Origin: Urechis unicinctus
Taxonomy: Eukaryota > Annelida > Polychaeta > Xenopneusta > Urechidae
Direction of reading: 5' to 3'
DNA length: 64,000 bases
Assembly: GCA_034190875.2 (NCBI GenBank)
Contig: CM067356.1
Coordinates: forward strand, 60,100,208-60,164,207
Below, piece after piece: positions 22,116-37,356 of the stretch (its first letter is position 1; each line of letters starts with the position of its first letter). The notes under the pieces are model-generated. The model saw only the letters and a list, made by a program, of their open reading frames with translations, searched no databases and had not been told where the DNA came from. The translations under genes and the position numbers were made by a program.

Positions 22116-23814
22116 TTATCTGCAGTAAGGGATTCTTGATTGTTTGGGTTCAAAGTTTGACTTATTGGTGCGATGCCCTTGATAAATATTATGTCCACAG
22201 GCCACGGGTTCAAGTTGGCTCCTGTCGTGGGCAAAGTATTGATGGAGTTGGCGACAGGGCAGCGACCTTCCTATGACCTTGCACCATTTAGGATATCACG
22301 TTTCATGTCATGGCAACCATCTAGGCTCTGAACTTGGGATGTGACTGCTTGCCATTCTCTATCGACGCCTGATGACCTCATTGTATCGTGATATTGTATA
22401 ATAAACAATTGCTTCGCAAATGAATCTCTTCTTGTGGAATGAGTTCTGATCCAAAGCTTTATCCATGCATCAAGTTCAACTATCACTTAAATTAGTCAGC
22501 ATTTTTCTGGACTCTAATATGATAGCGAGGAAGCTGCCATATGGCCGGATGTTGTCCAGTTTGTCGCTGCAACCAGTTGTAGTTAAGGTCGCCCCCACCA
22601 TATGAACGCTATAAAACAACAACGTACACGGGTTAAGGTCCTCCCGCCCCCACCATATGATGTTATCTTTTATCAGTAGTATAGGATGGGAACCGTTTAA
22701 TCCTCGAAATGACACGAACGGCCACACGGGTCGGGGGTGTGGTGTGGGGGGGGTGGGGGGGTGGGGGGGTGTAGCTCGTGAACGTTTATCCGCGTAGTAG
22801 TATTAAGTAGGAAGGCCGTGTTGATCCTCGAAATGACACGAACAGGCCAACATACGTACGGGGGGGGGGGGGGGGGGGGGCTTCTCGTCCTTAGCGCGAG
22901 TATTGAATAGCATTAACATGAAAATAGGGCCCGGAGCACATGACTCGTCATGGTGAACCTTTTCACGAGGACATTACTGACCCGTGTCCCGAAATACGCA
23001 AATATGGCCTCGTGTGCACTGCCTTTTCAATTGTTTGTTCGATGAGAAAAAGAAATCGCTGGCTGATGTGAATGCTTCTCGGGTGAATGCGGGGTAGATG
23101 TTAGCAAACCATGATAAGCCAGTGCAAAGGCCGACGGAATAGGCCAAGCTCCGAGTGGCCGATGTCGTCTGCACCAGTCTAATGGGCTGTTTTAACTGCT
23201 TTATGGTCAGAAGCCGCCTCTAGTTGGCGCCCCACACGGAGTAAGGTGAGATCGCCATTTCCAACAGCCCAAGGACGGCACCAAGGTAAAGTTCATACAA
23301 CATTAAAGTTCTGAGCGCGATGTTTTAAGGCGGGCACATTTCACAAGAGCCCGGAGACGTGAGTCGGACTACTTAGGTCACATATCTAAAATGAAATCTA
23401 TATCTTTGGTCTATAAACAGAATCATCTGCGAGAGGGTTCAGTGCCATGGTGCAACTGAAATTTCGAAAGATTCATCAACGCCCCTATCACCTGTATATT
23501 ACGATTAAAGCAAGTGCATATGATTTCGCTGTTGTTTGAGTTTACGGAGAAGCGAGTTAGACTTCTCAACGTTGCTATGTGGTGTGCAACGAAGAGATTA
23601 CTAAACGAGAATTCCATGGCTGATCGGGAAAATTGGCAAACTATGCTAACATATTTTAAATCATCGTCATCATAATCATCATCAACTTATGATGATGTTC
23701 CAAGTGCACGAGGATCGTACAGAACACGATGCAAGCTATGACGCCAAAACGATCAATCCTTGGACGGGTAATGGTAATGGTAATGTTGCGGTTTAACGAC
23801 GATGAATGAGGATG

Positions 23815-24030
23815 ATTGTGCCCACTTGGCACAAACCCATTGCCCAAAACCACGTCGCTTGGACGAAGGTCCAGCACGGAACTATTGAGCTACCGGATCG
23901 GGTGCATCCCCTTTCAGAGATGGGACCGCCATTTCACGTGATCGTCCGAATCAGGTTTTCACACCTTGGTATCGAACCCACAACCTGTGGCTCGAGACCG
24001 GTGGTCAAATATCGCCCAATTAATTTTTGC
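23815..24030 (-). mobile_element. Candidate tRNA-derived SINE
   Basis: On the minus strand the sequence runs ggtctcgagccacaggttgt, then gggttcgatacc, an RNA polymerase III B-box-like motif typical of tRNA-derived SINE heads. A body of about 150 bp follows. No terminal repeat or second copy was found in this window. Confidence 0.4.
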
Positions 24031-24679
24031 ATTTTTTTGTATTTTCCGTGACACCGCTACACTTCAAGGTTCCTTTATGAGAAAACTATGAGGAATTAAC
24101 ATGTAGATATATCATTTATTTATTCGGAATAGAACGGGCTACCTCGATTGAAAACAAAATTACGATACGCCCACATATGATGGAAAAACGGTGCATTAAT
24201 TCCGATATAACTTCCGCTGTAAATTTAAACAGAAATTAAAGACACCGACATCCTTGAAATTAAACGATACGGTTGACACTGTCTATGATAATATTTAACC
24301 AAAATTTTATTACTATAGGACATATATTTTCGATTTTATAAGCGATCGAAATCTGTACGTCAATTGTCAAAGTGAAAACTCACAGCGCTGGGAAAGCGAT
24401 GCGTATTTTGATGGAACATGACTATTATAAAAGTTTGCTAGCACCTCAAGCGACCAGAAAATGTGAACCTTTTTACAATCGGACGATAAAAGGCGGATTG
24501 ATTATGAATCAAACAAAATTACAGATTTTTCGACTCGGGAAAAGTAGTGTTTTTCACAGTCTCATATATCTAATTAAAGTTTGCAATTATAATGAAGCTA
24601 CAAGAATATGCAAAATTGTATCGATCGAACAGTTACCCATTTTCGACCTTTCAAAATAAAAAAAAAACCATGCACATGT

Positions 24680-24833
24680 TCTCACATACATACATACATG
24701 CATACATACATACATCATACATACATACATACATACAAACATACAAACATACATACATACGTACATACGTACATACATACATACATACATACATACATAC
24801 ATACATACATACATACATACATACATACATACA

Positions 24834-24862
<29 letters not shown>
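24680..24862. repeat. (CATA)n microsatellite
   Basis: About 43 CATA units with a few CAAA or CGTA interruptions near the 5' side. All frames are open and no protein is implied. Confidence 0.97.
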
Positions 24863-24864
<2 letters not shown>

Positions 24865-25149
24865 CAAGTAAACTTTGTAAATGTTGTTACATGCATCTCA
24901 ATTATGTGCATATATTAGTTAACTATCTAATTCGCATAGAAACATTTAAAGTCAACGAGTCGCGATGTGCGGCGCTTGCGGCAGGCACGTGTTTATCCCG
25001 AATTCACCTTTGACCCTGCAAAGCAGACAGGCAACGGCGCATGCGCAGTCAAAACTCCGAACTGGCTTATTGTCTTCGTTATGAGCCCCGCATTTCTGAC
25101 GCCTTGACACATATCTTTCAGTTGGTGGAAAGTGGAATTGTGAGCGGAG

Positions 25150-28100
25150 ATGGACGGTGTTTGGGATGTACTGGTGGTTGGGGCGGGGATTGAAGGTTCA
25201 GCGACCGCCCACAACGCCGCCAAAGCTGGCTATAAAACAGTGCTGCTTGAACAGGTAACGCCTATTGGCTTACAGTGATAGCCATACCGAGAGGATCAAT
25301 GGCACGTGTTAAAGAGACTTTTCAGCCCCATATAAGGCAATCAGGAATGATTTCGTTATAACATTATTACGTTTAACGCAGACGTAAGTAATGCCTTCTT
25401 CTAATTTGTGCCGCAAAGTTTACATGATGGCAAATTATGTTGATAAGTTTTTTACATTATTATTTGACTGGAAATATTCATGATCTACTGTGGAAATCTG
25501 TTTCATTCAGTTATGTCGTTCCATCGATAAGGTGCCTCCCTAAAACCATGAACCACATGAATGTTAGCTGTAAATCATAACGCGCTCTGAATTTACCTCG
25601 CTATCGATGTGTATACTTCCGCTTTGGTTACATAATGTAGATTTCATCAAATCTTCACTCATTCAAGTTGTAGGCATCATTGCGCACACATTAGACCGAC
25701 AAGCAGGAAGGGTAATGTCCGACAACAAAAATGGCGACAGCTGAAGTAAGGATCTATTTTCTGAGACCACAGCGCCGCGTAGCGACTGAAAGTCTGGAGA
25801 ATTAACACTTTTGGTTTCCAAGGTGTGGTTGCCAAGCAGCTTGCTAGGCAACCTCGTTCCAAATATGGGGCTGAACAGTCTCTTTAATAGCAATATTTAT
25901 AATATCAGTTTTTGAAGCTATTAATAAATTGCCCAGTCTGTCCAGTCTTTAATGGCATTCATTAAATGGCCATTCGTTAAATGGCCAGTCCTTAAAGCCA
26001 TCCACTAAATGACCTGTGTTAACTGACTGTCTATCACTGAGCCAGTCTTTAATGACCGCTCGTTAAAGGATCTGCTGTAGATGATTATTATCGAACAAGG
26101 AAAGTAAATGCACAATCTGTCAGTAATTGAAGTTATTTTCAGTTTGTGTTGCCACATTCTCGAGGCAGCTCTCATGGACAGAGTCGAATCATCCGTAAGG
26201 CTTACAACCAGGTTTACTATGCTGACATGATGAAGGAAGCTTACAGCAGCTGGGAGCAGCTGGAGAAAGAGTCCGCCTCCTCGCTATATACGTACGTACC
26301 TATGCAGCTATGAAACAAGGTGAAGGGCGTGCAGTGGTAGTTGAGTTTGTGAGGAGAAGCGTGATATGTTTACACAGTAAGAGCGGGTTACTGGTGGTGG
26401 ATGACGAGCACTCGATGGGACTGACTCAAGCGAAACAAGCCCTGTCTCGTCTCCGCTCCGTCTATACCACACTAGACTACACGCAGCTGACAGCGCAATA
26501 TCCCATGTTCACCTTCCCTCCTAACTTCCATGGCGTGTTTGATCCTCAGGGCGGGGTGCTGGCGGCTGATAAGGCCTTAAGGGCACTGCAGGTGAGTTCA
26601 TCTCTCATCTCATGAACCCGTGGTTTTTGTAATGAGCCTCATTAGAGGGCTGAACCTTGAGATTAGTTCTAGTGGGAGTCCCGGATCAACCAAGCATCAC
26701 GTTGCAGGCCAGCGTGGAACGTGCGTCAAGCTAGTATATAACAGAATCTATTCATAACGTTGTGTTACTGACATCATTAAAGTAATAAAGATATAACAGC
26801 ATCCATGGAAGGCGTCTAATCAGTGTGGCCACACTTCCGTTAGTGGTGCTTTTCTCGACTGACTGCACCTCCTTGGAAGGTGATTTACCTAATTGACTAC
26901 ATCTCCACGCAAGATGCCTTATTGACCATAACCCTATAGAAACTAATTTGCCTTATTGGCCACACCTCTTTGGAAGTTGTTTGGCCACGCCTCCTTTGAT
27001 GGTGCTTCGTCTGTTTGGCGAAAATATTGAACGGCAACTGACCGCACCTCCATAGAAGCTAATTGTTACTTGGCCTCACCTCCATAGAAGCTAATTGTTA
27101 GTAATTCCAGTGAAAAGGGATTCGTCAAATTGCCCCTTCCTCCAATAGAGAGTGAATTATTTAATTGGCAAGCCCACACACCTTATACACGGGGTTATCT
27201 AATGATGGGTTATGACTCTTGTGTTTGAACCTTATAATTCCTGTTGCAGACGGAGTTTGTAAAGTTAGGGGGTACCATCCGAGACGGTGACCCGGTGGTG
27301 TGGGTGGAGCCTGGAGACAGAGTGCGCGTTGTTACCAGAGATACGGTCTACAGAGCTAAAAGTATAGTGTTGGCCGCTGGTCCGTGGACGGGCAAGCTGT
27401 GTCAGCAGCTTCAACTAACACTTCCCCTTCAGGTATCTTACGAGGGGCTCTTGTTCATTCTATGTTCATCAATAGTTGGACTTATTTCGCACCTTGCGGC
27501 AGCTCGCCATTAGCCACCCCACAGGATATTTAATTTATTTGGCTCTCGCGTTGACAACTGTCCATATTGTACAGATATAAAGCTGCTCGCCGTCATATTT
27601 TGTATTGACGATTCCGTTTTAGCTCATGCATCAATTTAACTTCTGTTGTATATTGATGCATTATTCGTATATTGTTTGTGTTGGTCCGGCTCTGACGGTG
27701 ATATAGTTATATACCTCCTGCGAAGATTGCTATCAAACGCAATGGCAAAATTTATGTTTCGAACAGCCCGTACTTTATCAATGTTCTGTACCAACGCACT
27801 CTTAACTCAATCTAGTCAAAATGACTAGCTAACCTGGTCACCCAGCTATCGAAGTTAGTCAAACTCTGTAACGACTAATCACATGGTCAAATCGACTTAG
27901 CAACATAGTCACAATGACTAGCAAGGCTGGTCAGGTGTTATGTGACTAGTTACCTAGTCAATTTGACCACCCTGAGAGCGTTATCTTCTCTTTGTTGGGA
28001 GACCGCGATGCGCGGATCACACGGGTTGGTTACATAACCACAGATGCGCGCCGCGGCATACCGGAAGCTTGACCTTTGCGGCGGTTCTTTAACCAGTTGC

Positions 28101-29879
28101 TGCAGGAAATTGGAAATCTTCAGTTGAAATTTTCTGACAATCGCCTCCATACAATTAGGTGAGAATATAAAATAGTTTTCTGTATTTTTGTATGTATTGT
28201 CGTGTACCATTGCTGGTATCAGTACTAAGGAGTGCTTAGCTTCAACCATAAGTCTACCATGTGTTTTAGAATGTCGCAACGCAGGACGACACCAGCAATA
28301 ACATCTGTTGGAGAAGCTGTGGATGTAACAGAGGTCATGGCCATGAGCATGCTGATGGCCGCCATTTATGTGTTTATGTGCCTTACCACCTATCGACCAA
28401 AAAGACGTTTCGTTATGTACAGAAGGTGATGCTGGTCGTTGATGATGAGGCTAAAGACCCAGTTGATGCGAAGCTTCTTTGTGTCAGGGCTAGTATTAAC
28501 AAGGGCATGCATGTAAGTGTTTATATACAATAAAGACTTCTTGTGTTGCAGTCAAACTGACCTTCATTCAAAGTCAAACTGACCTAATCTTCTAGTCGGT
28601 CTGACTAAGTACAATAGTCATTACTACTTACGCTATAGTCAATGTGACTAATGAGATAGTCATAGTGACTAATAGATTAGTCATATTGACCACTCTTTAC
28701 TTGACTAGGTAGATTAGTCATTTTGACTAATCAATATTTGACTAACTGCATTAGTCAAATTGACTAACACATTAGTCGTTTGGTGGACAGTCAATATGAC
28801 TAGCCAAGTTAGTCAAGTTGACTAGAATACATTAAGAGTGCGTATCTATAAAGAATCTGGATTCATTTATCGCGTCCCTCATTGATAATCAATTGTCACA
28901 TAAACCTTAAGAATCGCAACTTTCGATCATAATGTGACTTATCGCATGGCACCCTACTTTTATTTTTCTCATATCGCCTCAAACGCACAGTTAGACGTGT
29001 CGCAATCTCACCTAGCAGCAACCAGATTTGAGAAGGTACCTTAACAGAGCACCACTGTTCTAACATGGCAACACTACGGAGTGTTATAACGATGGTTTTC
29101 TCAAAAATCATTTGCTTTCCAGTCGGTAATCTGGCTGCGTGTCGCTCATCTGGAGGTCACGGTATTTTCACCCCCAACAAACGCATACACACACACATAC
29201 ATTTACGAACACACATCCACCACCTCTCCATCCCTCCCAAAAGTTTAAGTTAGATTTAAAACCTTTCGGCCACTCGGGACATGAAAACTAAACCAATTTA
29301 GGCTATTGAAATTCACCCCTTTTCACTCGTACCAGATTAATTGTTGTCCAATTTACATAAACCTTTAGAATCCCTTTAAGCCAATGTTCCGAACGGGTCA
29401 GTTTCCAAATTATATAGTTCCGGTTTAGCAAATCCAACCCTTTGATGAAAACATTCGAATCCCGTCAATTCCTATAACAATTAATAACTTAGACCCGTTT
29501 GATCTCCAATTAAAAGCTCTTGATAATTGCAAGTCATTCCGAAAGACCCCAAGCCCCCGATTAACCAATCACAGCTCACCACATCAAGCCAATGAAACCA
29601 TAAACGACTTAAATTCCTACAAACAAACAAACAAACACAAAACACATTCAACAATTAATCTGCCGAGCCGCTTGTACGACAACAGTACAGTGTTGCCAGC
29701 ACCAAACGAAGACAAACGCTGCTGGGAAGTCGGCGGAGCTCTGATTGCCGGGGTTGGCAAATTATCGGAGCATATTCCAATCAAAATATATATATATATA
29801 TATTTATTTATATATCTATGTATATCCGATATTTATATATATATGTATAGATATATATGTATATATATATATATATATG

Positions 29880-29950
<71 letters not shown>

Positions 29951-30026
29951 TGTGTATATATATATGTGTATATATATAAATATATATATATATATATGTA
30001 TATCCTATATATATATACAGATATGG

Positions 30027-30057
<31 letters not shown>

Positions 30058-30236
30058 TGTATATAATATATATATATTTATATATATATATCTATATATA
30101 TATATATATAGATATATTTACATATATATATATATATATACGTATATAAACACACACACTTATAAATATTCACATATATATGCTATTTATAGATAGCTGC
30201 TCGGCGCTCGGAAGCTTGGCATCGGAAACCGTGTGT

Positions 30237-30279
<43 letters not shown>

Positions 30280-31126
30280 CGTGTATGCGTGTTTGCGTAT
30301 ATATACCCGCTTTGATTGCACCGGGACATCCAGTGCACACTGTCGCTGAGACATAAAGACAGTATATACACGCACCGATAATAGCTGGTAACGCGCACTA
30401 TTATAAGATCACAAGCTGCTGCCGCTTAGATGTTTTGACATGACCCCTAAACCAAGTCAATACACCGCGAAAGCGATGAATGCTGCCGCTGATTGATTAC
30501 GTAAGGTTTGGCCTGTTTTGACATGACCCCCTACCCAAGTCGATGCAAACCCAGCCAAGGCTCTGGTCGATTACGTAAGGTTTGGCCTACTTAAACACGA
30601 ACTGCTGTTAGCCTGCCGCTAAGCTGCTGCAGTAGAAAACCTTGAAACTAATCGTCCTTTTTACTGTTTTTTGTTACTGTGAATGCTAAAAATACTGTTA
30701 CAATCATTATCACGAGGCCAAGTTCTAAATCTGACAAAATTTCATGTCCGTAAATACAGCCGTTTCAGAGATATCAGCGAGAGAGAGAACTCGTAGCAAA
30801 AATCGCGATAGGTACTCTAAAATATATGTCATTATACAAAGTACAAAAGGTAAAAACAAGTATTTTTTTCGCCTATTCCATGCTACGATAATTGCTTGTT
30901 ACAACCATATAACTCATATGTTCGTAACTGCAGTAGTTATGGAGGAGATAGTTACAGAAAATGGGGGAAAAAATCGACGAAAAATCGATCCCATAAGCCT
31001 CCAACACTGCGCATGCGCGTCAAATTGGATCGCCAGTTGTGTCTCAAGTTGATCTATCATTCCCCAAAATTTCATGTTGATATGTTTAACCGTTCCGGAG
31101 AATAGCCCGAAAAACCTTGACTGGAG

Positions 31127-31168
<42 letters not shown>

Positions 31169-32681
31169 GGCTAAACCAATATGTCTTCCAACTATCGTTG
31201 GAAGACATAATAAACAAACGGTTAAGCCAGTGGTCTAGTTGCTGGATCGAAGCTTGCCCACATTCGGGAACAGGTCCATTAGGGTCCCTCGCAGTTTCCG
31301 GATGGATCTGCCTCCAATCCCGCCAGTCTTTGTATACACTCAAGCCCAACATTCAGATCTGTGTTTCTTGGCACCCTGTTCCTCTATAATTCTTTAACCC
31401 ATCATCACAGGCAACTCGTTGATGTACATTCAAAGATGCGAACATTCGTTATTCCTATTTTGGTCTTGTGAGTGTATCGTGTCTGATTGGAACTCGGATG
31501 TTGTTGATAGCTTTGGCTAGGAGCGTTGTATGACGTCCTGCAGGGCTATGTTCGTGTATGCCTCGTGATACATTAATGATACATCGATTGTTCCTCTGTT
31601 GTTTGTTTGTCAATGATGTATGGTCCTTTTGTTTATTAATGGATGCATCCCTTCTTACATAATGAGAACGCACACTAGCGATACCGCATTATCCCCCCCC
31701 CCCCTCCCTACCTCATGTCATCTGTTACGTAGCTTCCCCGCAGTGTCTGGGATTTGTGTAGTATTATAATTTGTTTGTTGTGTATTGTTTTTGCCCGTAT
31801 CAGGTGAAGCGGATCGGGGTTTACTATTGGGTGGATGAATCTAAAGAGCACCATTCGCAGAATTGCCCCATTCTATCATGGTTCCCTGTGCATGATTCCT
31901 CACTGGGAGTTTATTGTATACCAAGCAATGAATATCCAAATATGATGAAGGTATATTTCCCACAATTAAACTTTTGGTGTTTAATGCTATCTTTTTTTAC
32001 CAATAAAATGACATGGTTTGGTCAAAATAGTGTCATTAACTGATCGCAGTTTCGTAAAATTAGTCTTTATTACTATTCCACTTGTGAGTGGCTGGTAGGT
32101 TTGCTTGCATTCTGGACCGACGGTTGACCCAGACGAACGAGATCTCGCCACAAACGAGGAGGAGCGATATCTTAGCTCGATACAAGTGTTCGTCAGGAAT
32201 CACTTACCTTTCCTTCAGGACAAACCGAGTATTGTGGAGAGTTGCATCTATACTGTAAATAGGAGTCAGCTTTTTTGGACATTTTTCCTTTGAAGCAAAG
32301 AATGAATCGCATGTTTGGATAATCGACCGCGACATCTTTTGTAGATGACTCCTGATGAAGATTTCATTCTGGACTCGCATCCCAAATGGAAGAACATTGT
32401 CATTGGTGCTGGATTTTCAGGTTGTTTCAAAGTTGTTTTGAAGATAAGAGATAGAGATTGGGGATACTTGATTGATTTTGGTTCAGCGTTGGGATGCATT
32501 GTTTTAATTACTTATTGGTGCGATGCCCTTAATAGATGTCATGTCCACAGGTCACGGGTTCAAGTTGGCCCCGGTCGTGGGCAAAGTATTGATGGAGTTG
32601 GCGACAGGGCAGCGACCTTCCTATGACCTTGCACCATTTAGGATATCACGTTTCATGTCATTGCAACCATCTAGGCTCTGA
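25150..32681 (+). CDS. PIPOX: PIPOX, peroxisomal sarcosine/pipecolate oxidase (complete)
   Basis: FAD-dependent oxidase of the monomeric sarcosine oxidase family. It oxidises sarcosine, L-pipecolate and related N-methyl or cyclic amino acids in peroxisomes, producing H2O2. Eight exons: 25150-25254, 26143-26291, 26378-26591, 27250-27432, 31804-31950, 32099-32254, 32345-32420 and 32551-32681. All phases agree, giving 386 residues (human 390). Exon 1 has the Rossmann FAD motif [20 protein letters not shown]. Exon 2 has [17 protein letters not shown]. Exon 4 has [10 protein letters not shown]. Exon 6 has VESCIYT, whose Cys is the position of covalent FAD in the family. Exon 7 has FILDSHPKW and VIGAGFSG. 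The protein ends in SRL, a peroxisomal PTS1 signal. Intron 4 (4.4 kb) carries mobile elements. A decayed tandem paralogue lies 3 kb upstream. Confidence 0.96.
27670..27793. mobile_element. Dispersed SINE-like repeat, copy in PIPOX intron 4
   Basis: Contains gacggtgatatag, atacctcctgc.aagat and gttctgtaccaacgca, which recur in the same order and spacing at 48130-48255. A box-A-like ggtgatatag and a box-B-like gtttcgaacagcc suggest a tRNA-derived origin. The ends are undefined. Confidence 0.45.
27794..28843. mobile_element. Non-autonomous DNA transposon with palindrome-rich ends
   Basis: The inverted ends start acgcactcttaa (27794) and finish ttaagagtgcgt (28843). The similarity continues inward, with each end carrying ctagtcaannntgacta palindromes. 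Clusters of the short palindrome tagtca..tgacta fill 27815-27960 and 28550-28825, on either side of a unique core. No transposase frame was seen. Target-site duplication is not evident. Confidence 0.6.
29790..30290. repeat. (TA)n-rich tract
   Basis: Long tata runs with gtatat and ctatat interruptions, within PIPOX intron 4. A second pure run is at about 30238-30276. Confidence 0.95.
30430..30600. repeat. Two-copy direct repeat
   Basis: The phrases tgttttgacatgacccc and gattacgtaaggtttggcct each occur twice in the same order, about 85 bp apart. It lies in PIPOX intron 4. Confidence 0.6.
31125..31232. repeat. Poly(A) tract next to a long hairpin
   Basis: About 40 consecutive A residues (31125-31165) are followed by an inverted repeat. 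Outer arms are ctggctaaacc and ggttaagccag; inner arms are tatgtcttccaac and gttggaagacata with a TATC loop. It lies in PIPOX intron 4. Confidence 0.8.
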
Positions 32682-32977
32682 ACTTGGGATGTGACTGCTT
32701 GCCATTCTCTATCGACGCCTGATGAAAATTATCTACCTTATTGTAGAAATTGCTTGAAAATGTACGGAATCTGCTTTCCATTCTCTGTCGACGCCCGATG
32801 ACTTCATTAAATCATGTTATTGTATGATAAATAATTGCTCTATGTATCGATTTCAACAATTCAGCCATGTTCTAATTATCTGTCATGTGGTCGTTCTGGC
32901 TCTGTCCAAGCTTCTGGTTGCTCTGTTAACAATTGTATCTCAGTTGAAACTACTCATTTCTATGTTTGTCTTTTGCC

Positions 32978-32983
32978 AATAAA
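32978..32983 (+). terminator. Poly(A) signal, PIPOX
   Basis: AATAAA 297 bases past the PIPOX stop. The 3' UTR before it contains an internal ~60-bp duplication (the ccattctctatcgacgcc phrase occurs twice at 32701 and 32777). Confidence 0.6.
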
Positions 32984-33166
32984 GCTTCTCAATTTTAACC
33001 AAACAAACATTCATTAGCATGGATATGTAAACCATGTTAGGAGATTATCTGTAGTTTGGTTCTCCCAACACTTTAATCACACCTAAAATATGCATCCCTG
33101 AGGAATGATTTGCTTTGACAGCTTACAGCAAAACAAGGAAAGCAGAGTATAGGAAGAACTGATTTC

Positions 33167-33172
33167 TTTATT
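33167..33172 (-). terminator. Poly(A) signal candidate, PPM1D
   Basis: TTTATT on the plus strand, about 1.1 kb beyond the PPM1D stop and 184 bases from the PIPOX signal. The two genes converge here. The span 33173-34271 would then be the PPM1D 3' UTR. Confidence 0.4.
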
Positions 33173-33446
33173 AATCAGTTTGAAATAGTTCACGACCATG
33201 ATAAGAAGATGGTTGAATGGAGCATTAAAGCATGATACAGGTTCAACCAGGATAGCAAGTGAACCACTCTGGACCTAAGTTAAAATGGCTCCCCGTAATC
33301 CTCTATTAAAAATGATTTAAACAAATTTCCAGTGAATTCTAATTCATATATAACAATTTTCAATTAAAAGTCATGGTAAAAACAGTATCAATTAAATTGG
33401 AAATAAAGCCATCATGGAATGTGAAAAGAGCTTGAATGAAATGATT

Positions 33447-33656
33447 TCACTCCCATGCTGGTCGACTGAAATTCTCCACGCTGATGATTGAGATATTGCA
33501 CCGTTTATCAGCAGCTGATGACATCTCCGATTCACGAGATGTAACTTCTGGAAAACCAGCATCAGCTGCAACCTGGATGAGGCTGGAATTGTGAGCAGCC
33601 CAGAGTCCTGAACTTCCCAGTGGAACAGAAACCAGGAAAGTGCGGCCGTTTGCTGC
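33447..33656 (-). CDS. Possible unassigned coding exon
   Basis: On the minus strand an acceptor-like gttatggcag is followed by 69 open codons beginning AANGRTFLVSVPLGSSGLW and ending with a stop. Composition looks protein-like, but I recognise no family and found no convincing partner exon. It lies inside the presumed PPM1D 3' UTR, so it may be chance or an alternative PPM1D 3' exon. Confidence 0.22.
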   Translation of the reverse strand, partial: AANGRTFLVSVPLGSSGLWAAHNSSLIQVAADAGFPEVTSRESEMSSAADKRCNISIISVENFSRPAWE

Positions 33657-34271
33657 CTGCCATAACTCCAACAAGTATTTACAAAGTATAAATATGACAT
33701 CGTATCTTACACAAATGACACCATTGTCTATTCACATTCTGGCAACACCAATGTACAAATTCCTAGACAGTACAGCGGAGCGAGTGAGACCGCTGCATGG
33801 GCATCCATCAACGCCCACCAAACAGACAGAATTACCTAAAACATTCATATAATGAACTTCCTGAGTTGTAACAAGTGCCATTACTTGCATAAATTAACTA
33901 TGCTGCCAATAATTGCCCTTCCCATGGAAGATCAAAACATTAAAGCATTAGTTGTTTGCTGAAACGTTATGATTGTAGACACCAGGCATACATATTGGAC
34001 ATTTGAGCACTAGTATTGTATTCACAAGGACATCTGGGCATCACTTTTTTTTAAAGGAAACAATATCTACCTGTGTTAAATTAATTTGTCCTAAAATAAA
34101 ACCTGATGTATCTTAATGAGACACAAGTAAAAATTCCCTGACTGCTGTTCATAGTACATCCCATGAAGGATTGAGTGAGAGGCATTCATAAAATAGCATA
34201 AAATCAGTAATGGTCAGTAAAGGCCATGTTTGGTATAGAAGCTCCAGGTTGTCTGTAGTGAAAGACACGTT

Positions 34272-37356
<3,085 letters not shown>

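Larger units (their letters stand above)
20600..22331 (+). pseudogene. PIPOX-like pseudogene (remnants of exons 4, 5 and 8)
   Basis: Three blocks, in order, match the intact PIPOX gene downstream. 20600-20734 matches the second half of PIPOX exon 4 ([20 protein letters not shown]), with GPWT changed to SPWT. Its donor reads CAC|GT instead of CAG|GT, and the exon's first part and acceptor are missing. 21011-21112 resembles the end of exon 5 (APCMVIQEEELPAFEYPRMFK shortened: LPAFEYPRMFK aligns with [11 protein letters not shown]), ending at a gt. 22201-22331 matches exon 8 ([20 protein letters not shown] up to SRL and stop), with only about 4 differences in 131 bp. The intron upstream and the 3' UTR are also conserved there. 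Exons 1-3, 6 and 7 were not found, and the space between is occupied by minisatellites. It is a tandem duplicate that has decayed. Confidence 0.85.
22332..25149. other. Intergenic region before PIPOX
   Basis: No gene supported. It contains G-runs at about 22735-22770 and 22861-22880, a candidate tRNA-derived SINE at 23815-24030, AT-rich unique sequence, and the CATA microsatellite. The last ~150 bases presumably hold the PIPOX promoter and 5' UTR. Confidence 0.5.

Noticed and set aside
22143-22480. Initially read as a SINE because a ~230-bp block with a box-B-like ggttcaagttgg occurs twice (22143 and 32510)
   Set aside because: Translation shows both copies are the last exon and 3' UTR of PIPOX or its pseudogene.
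22974-23174. Minus-strand frame with protein-like composition (SVGLCTGLSWFANIYPAF)
   Set aside because: No ATG, no convincing splice sites and no recognised family; kept out for lack of support.
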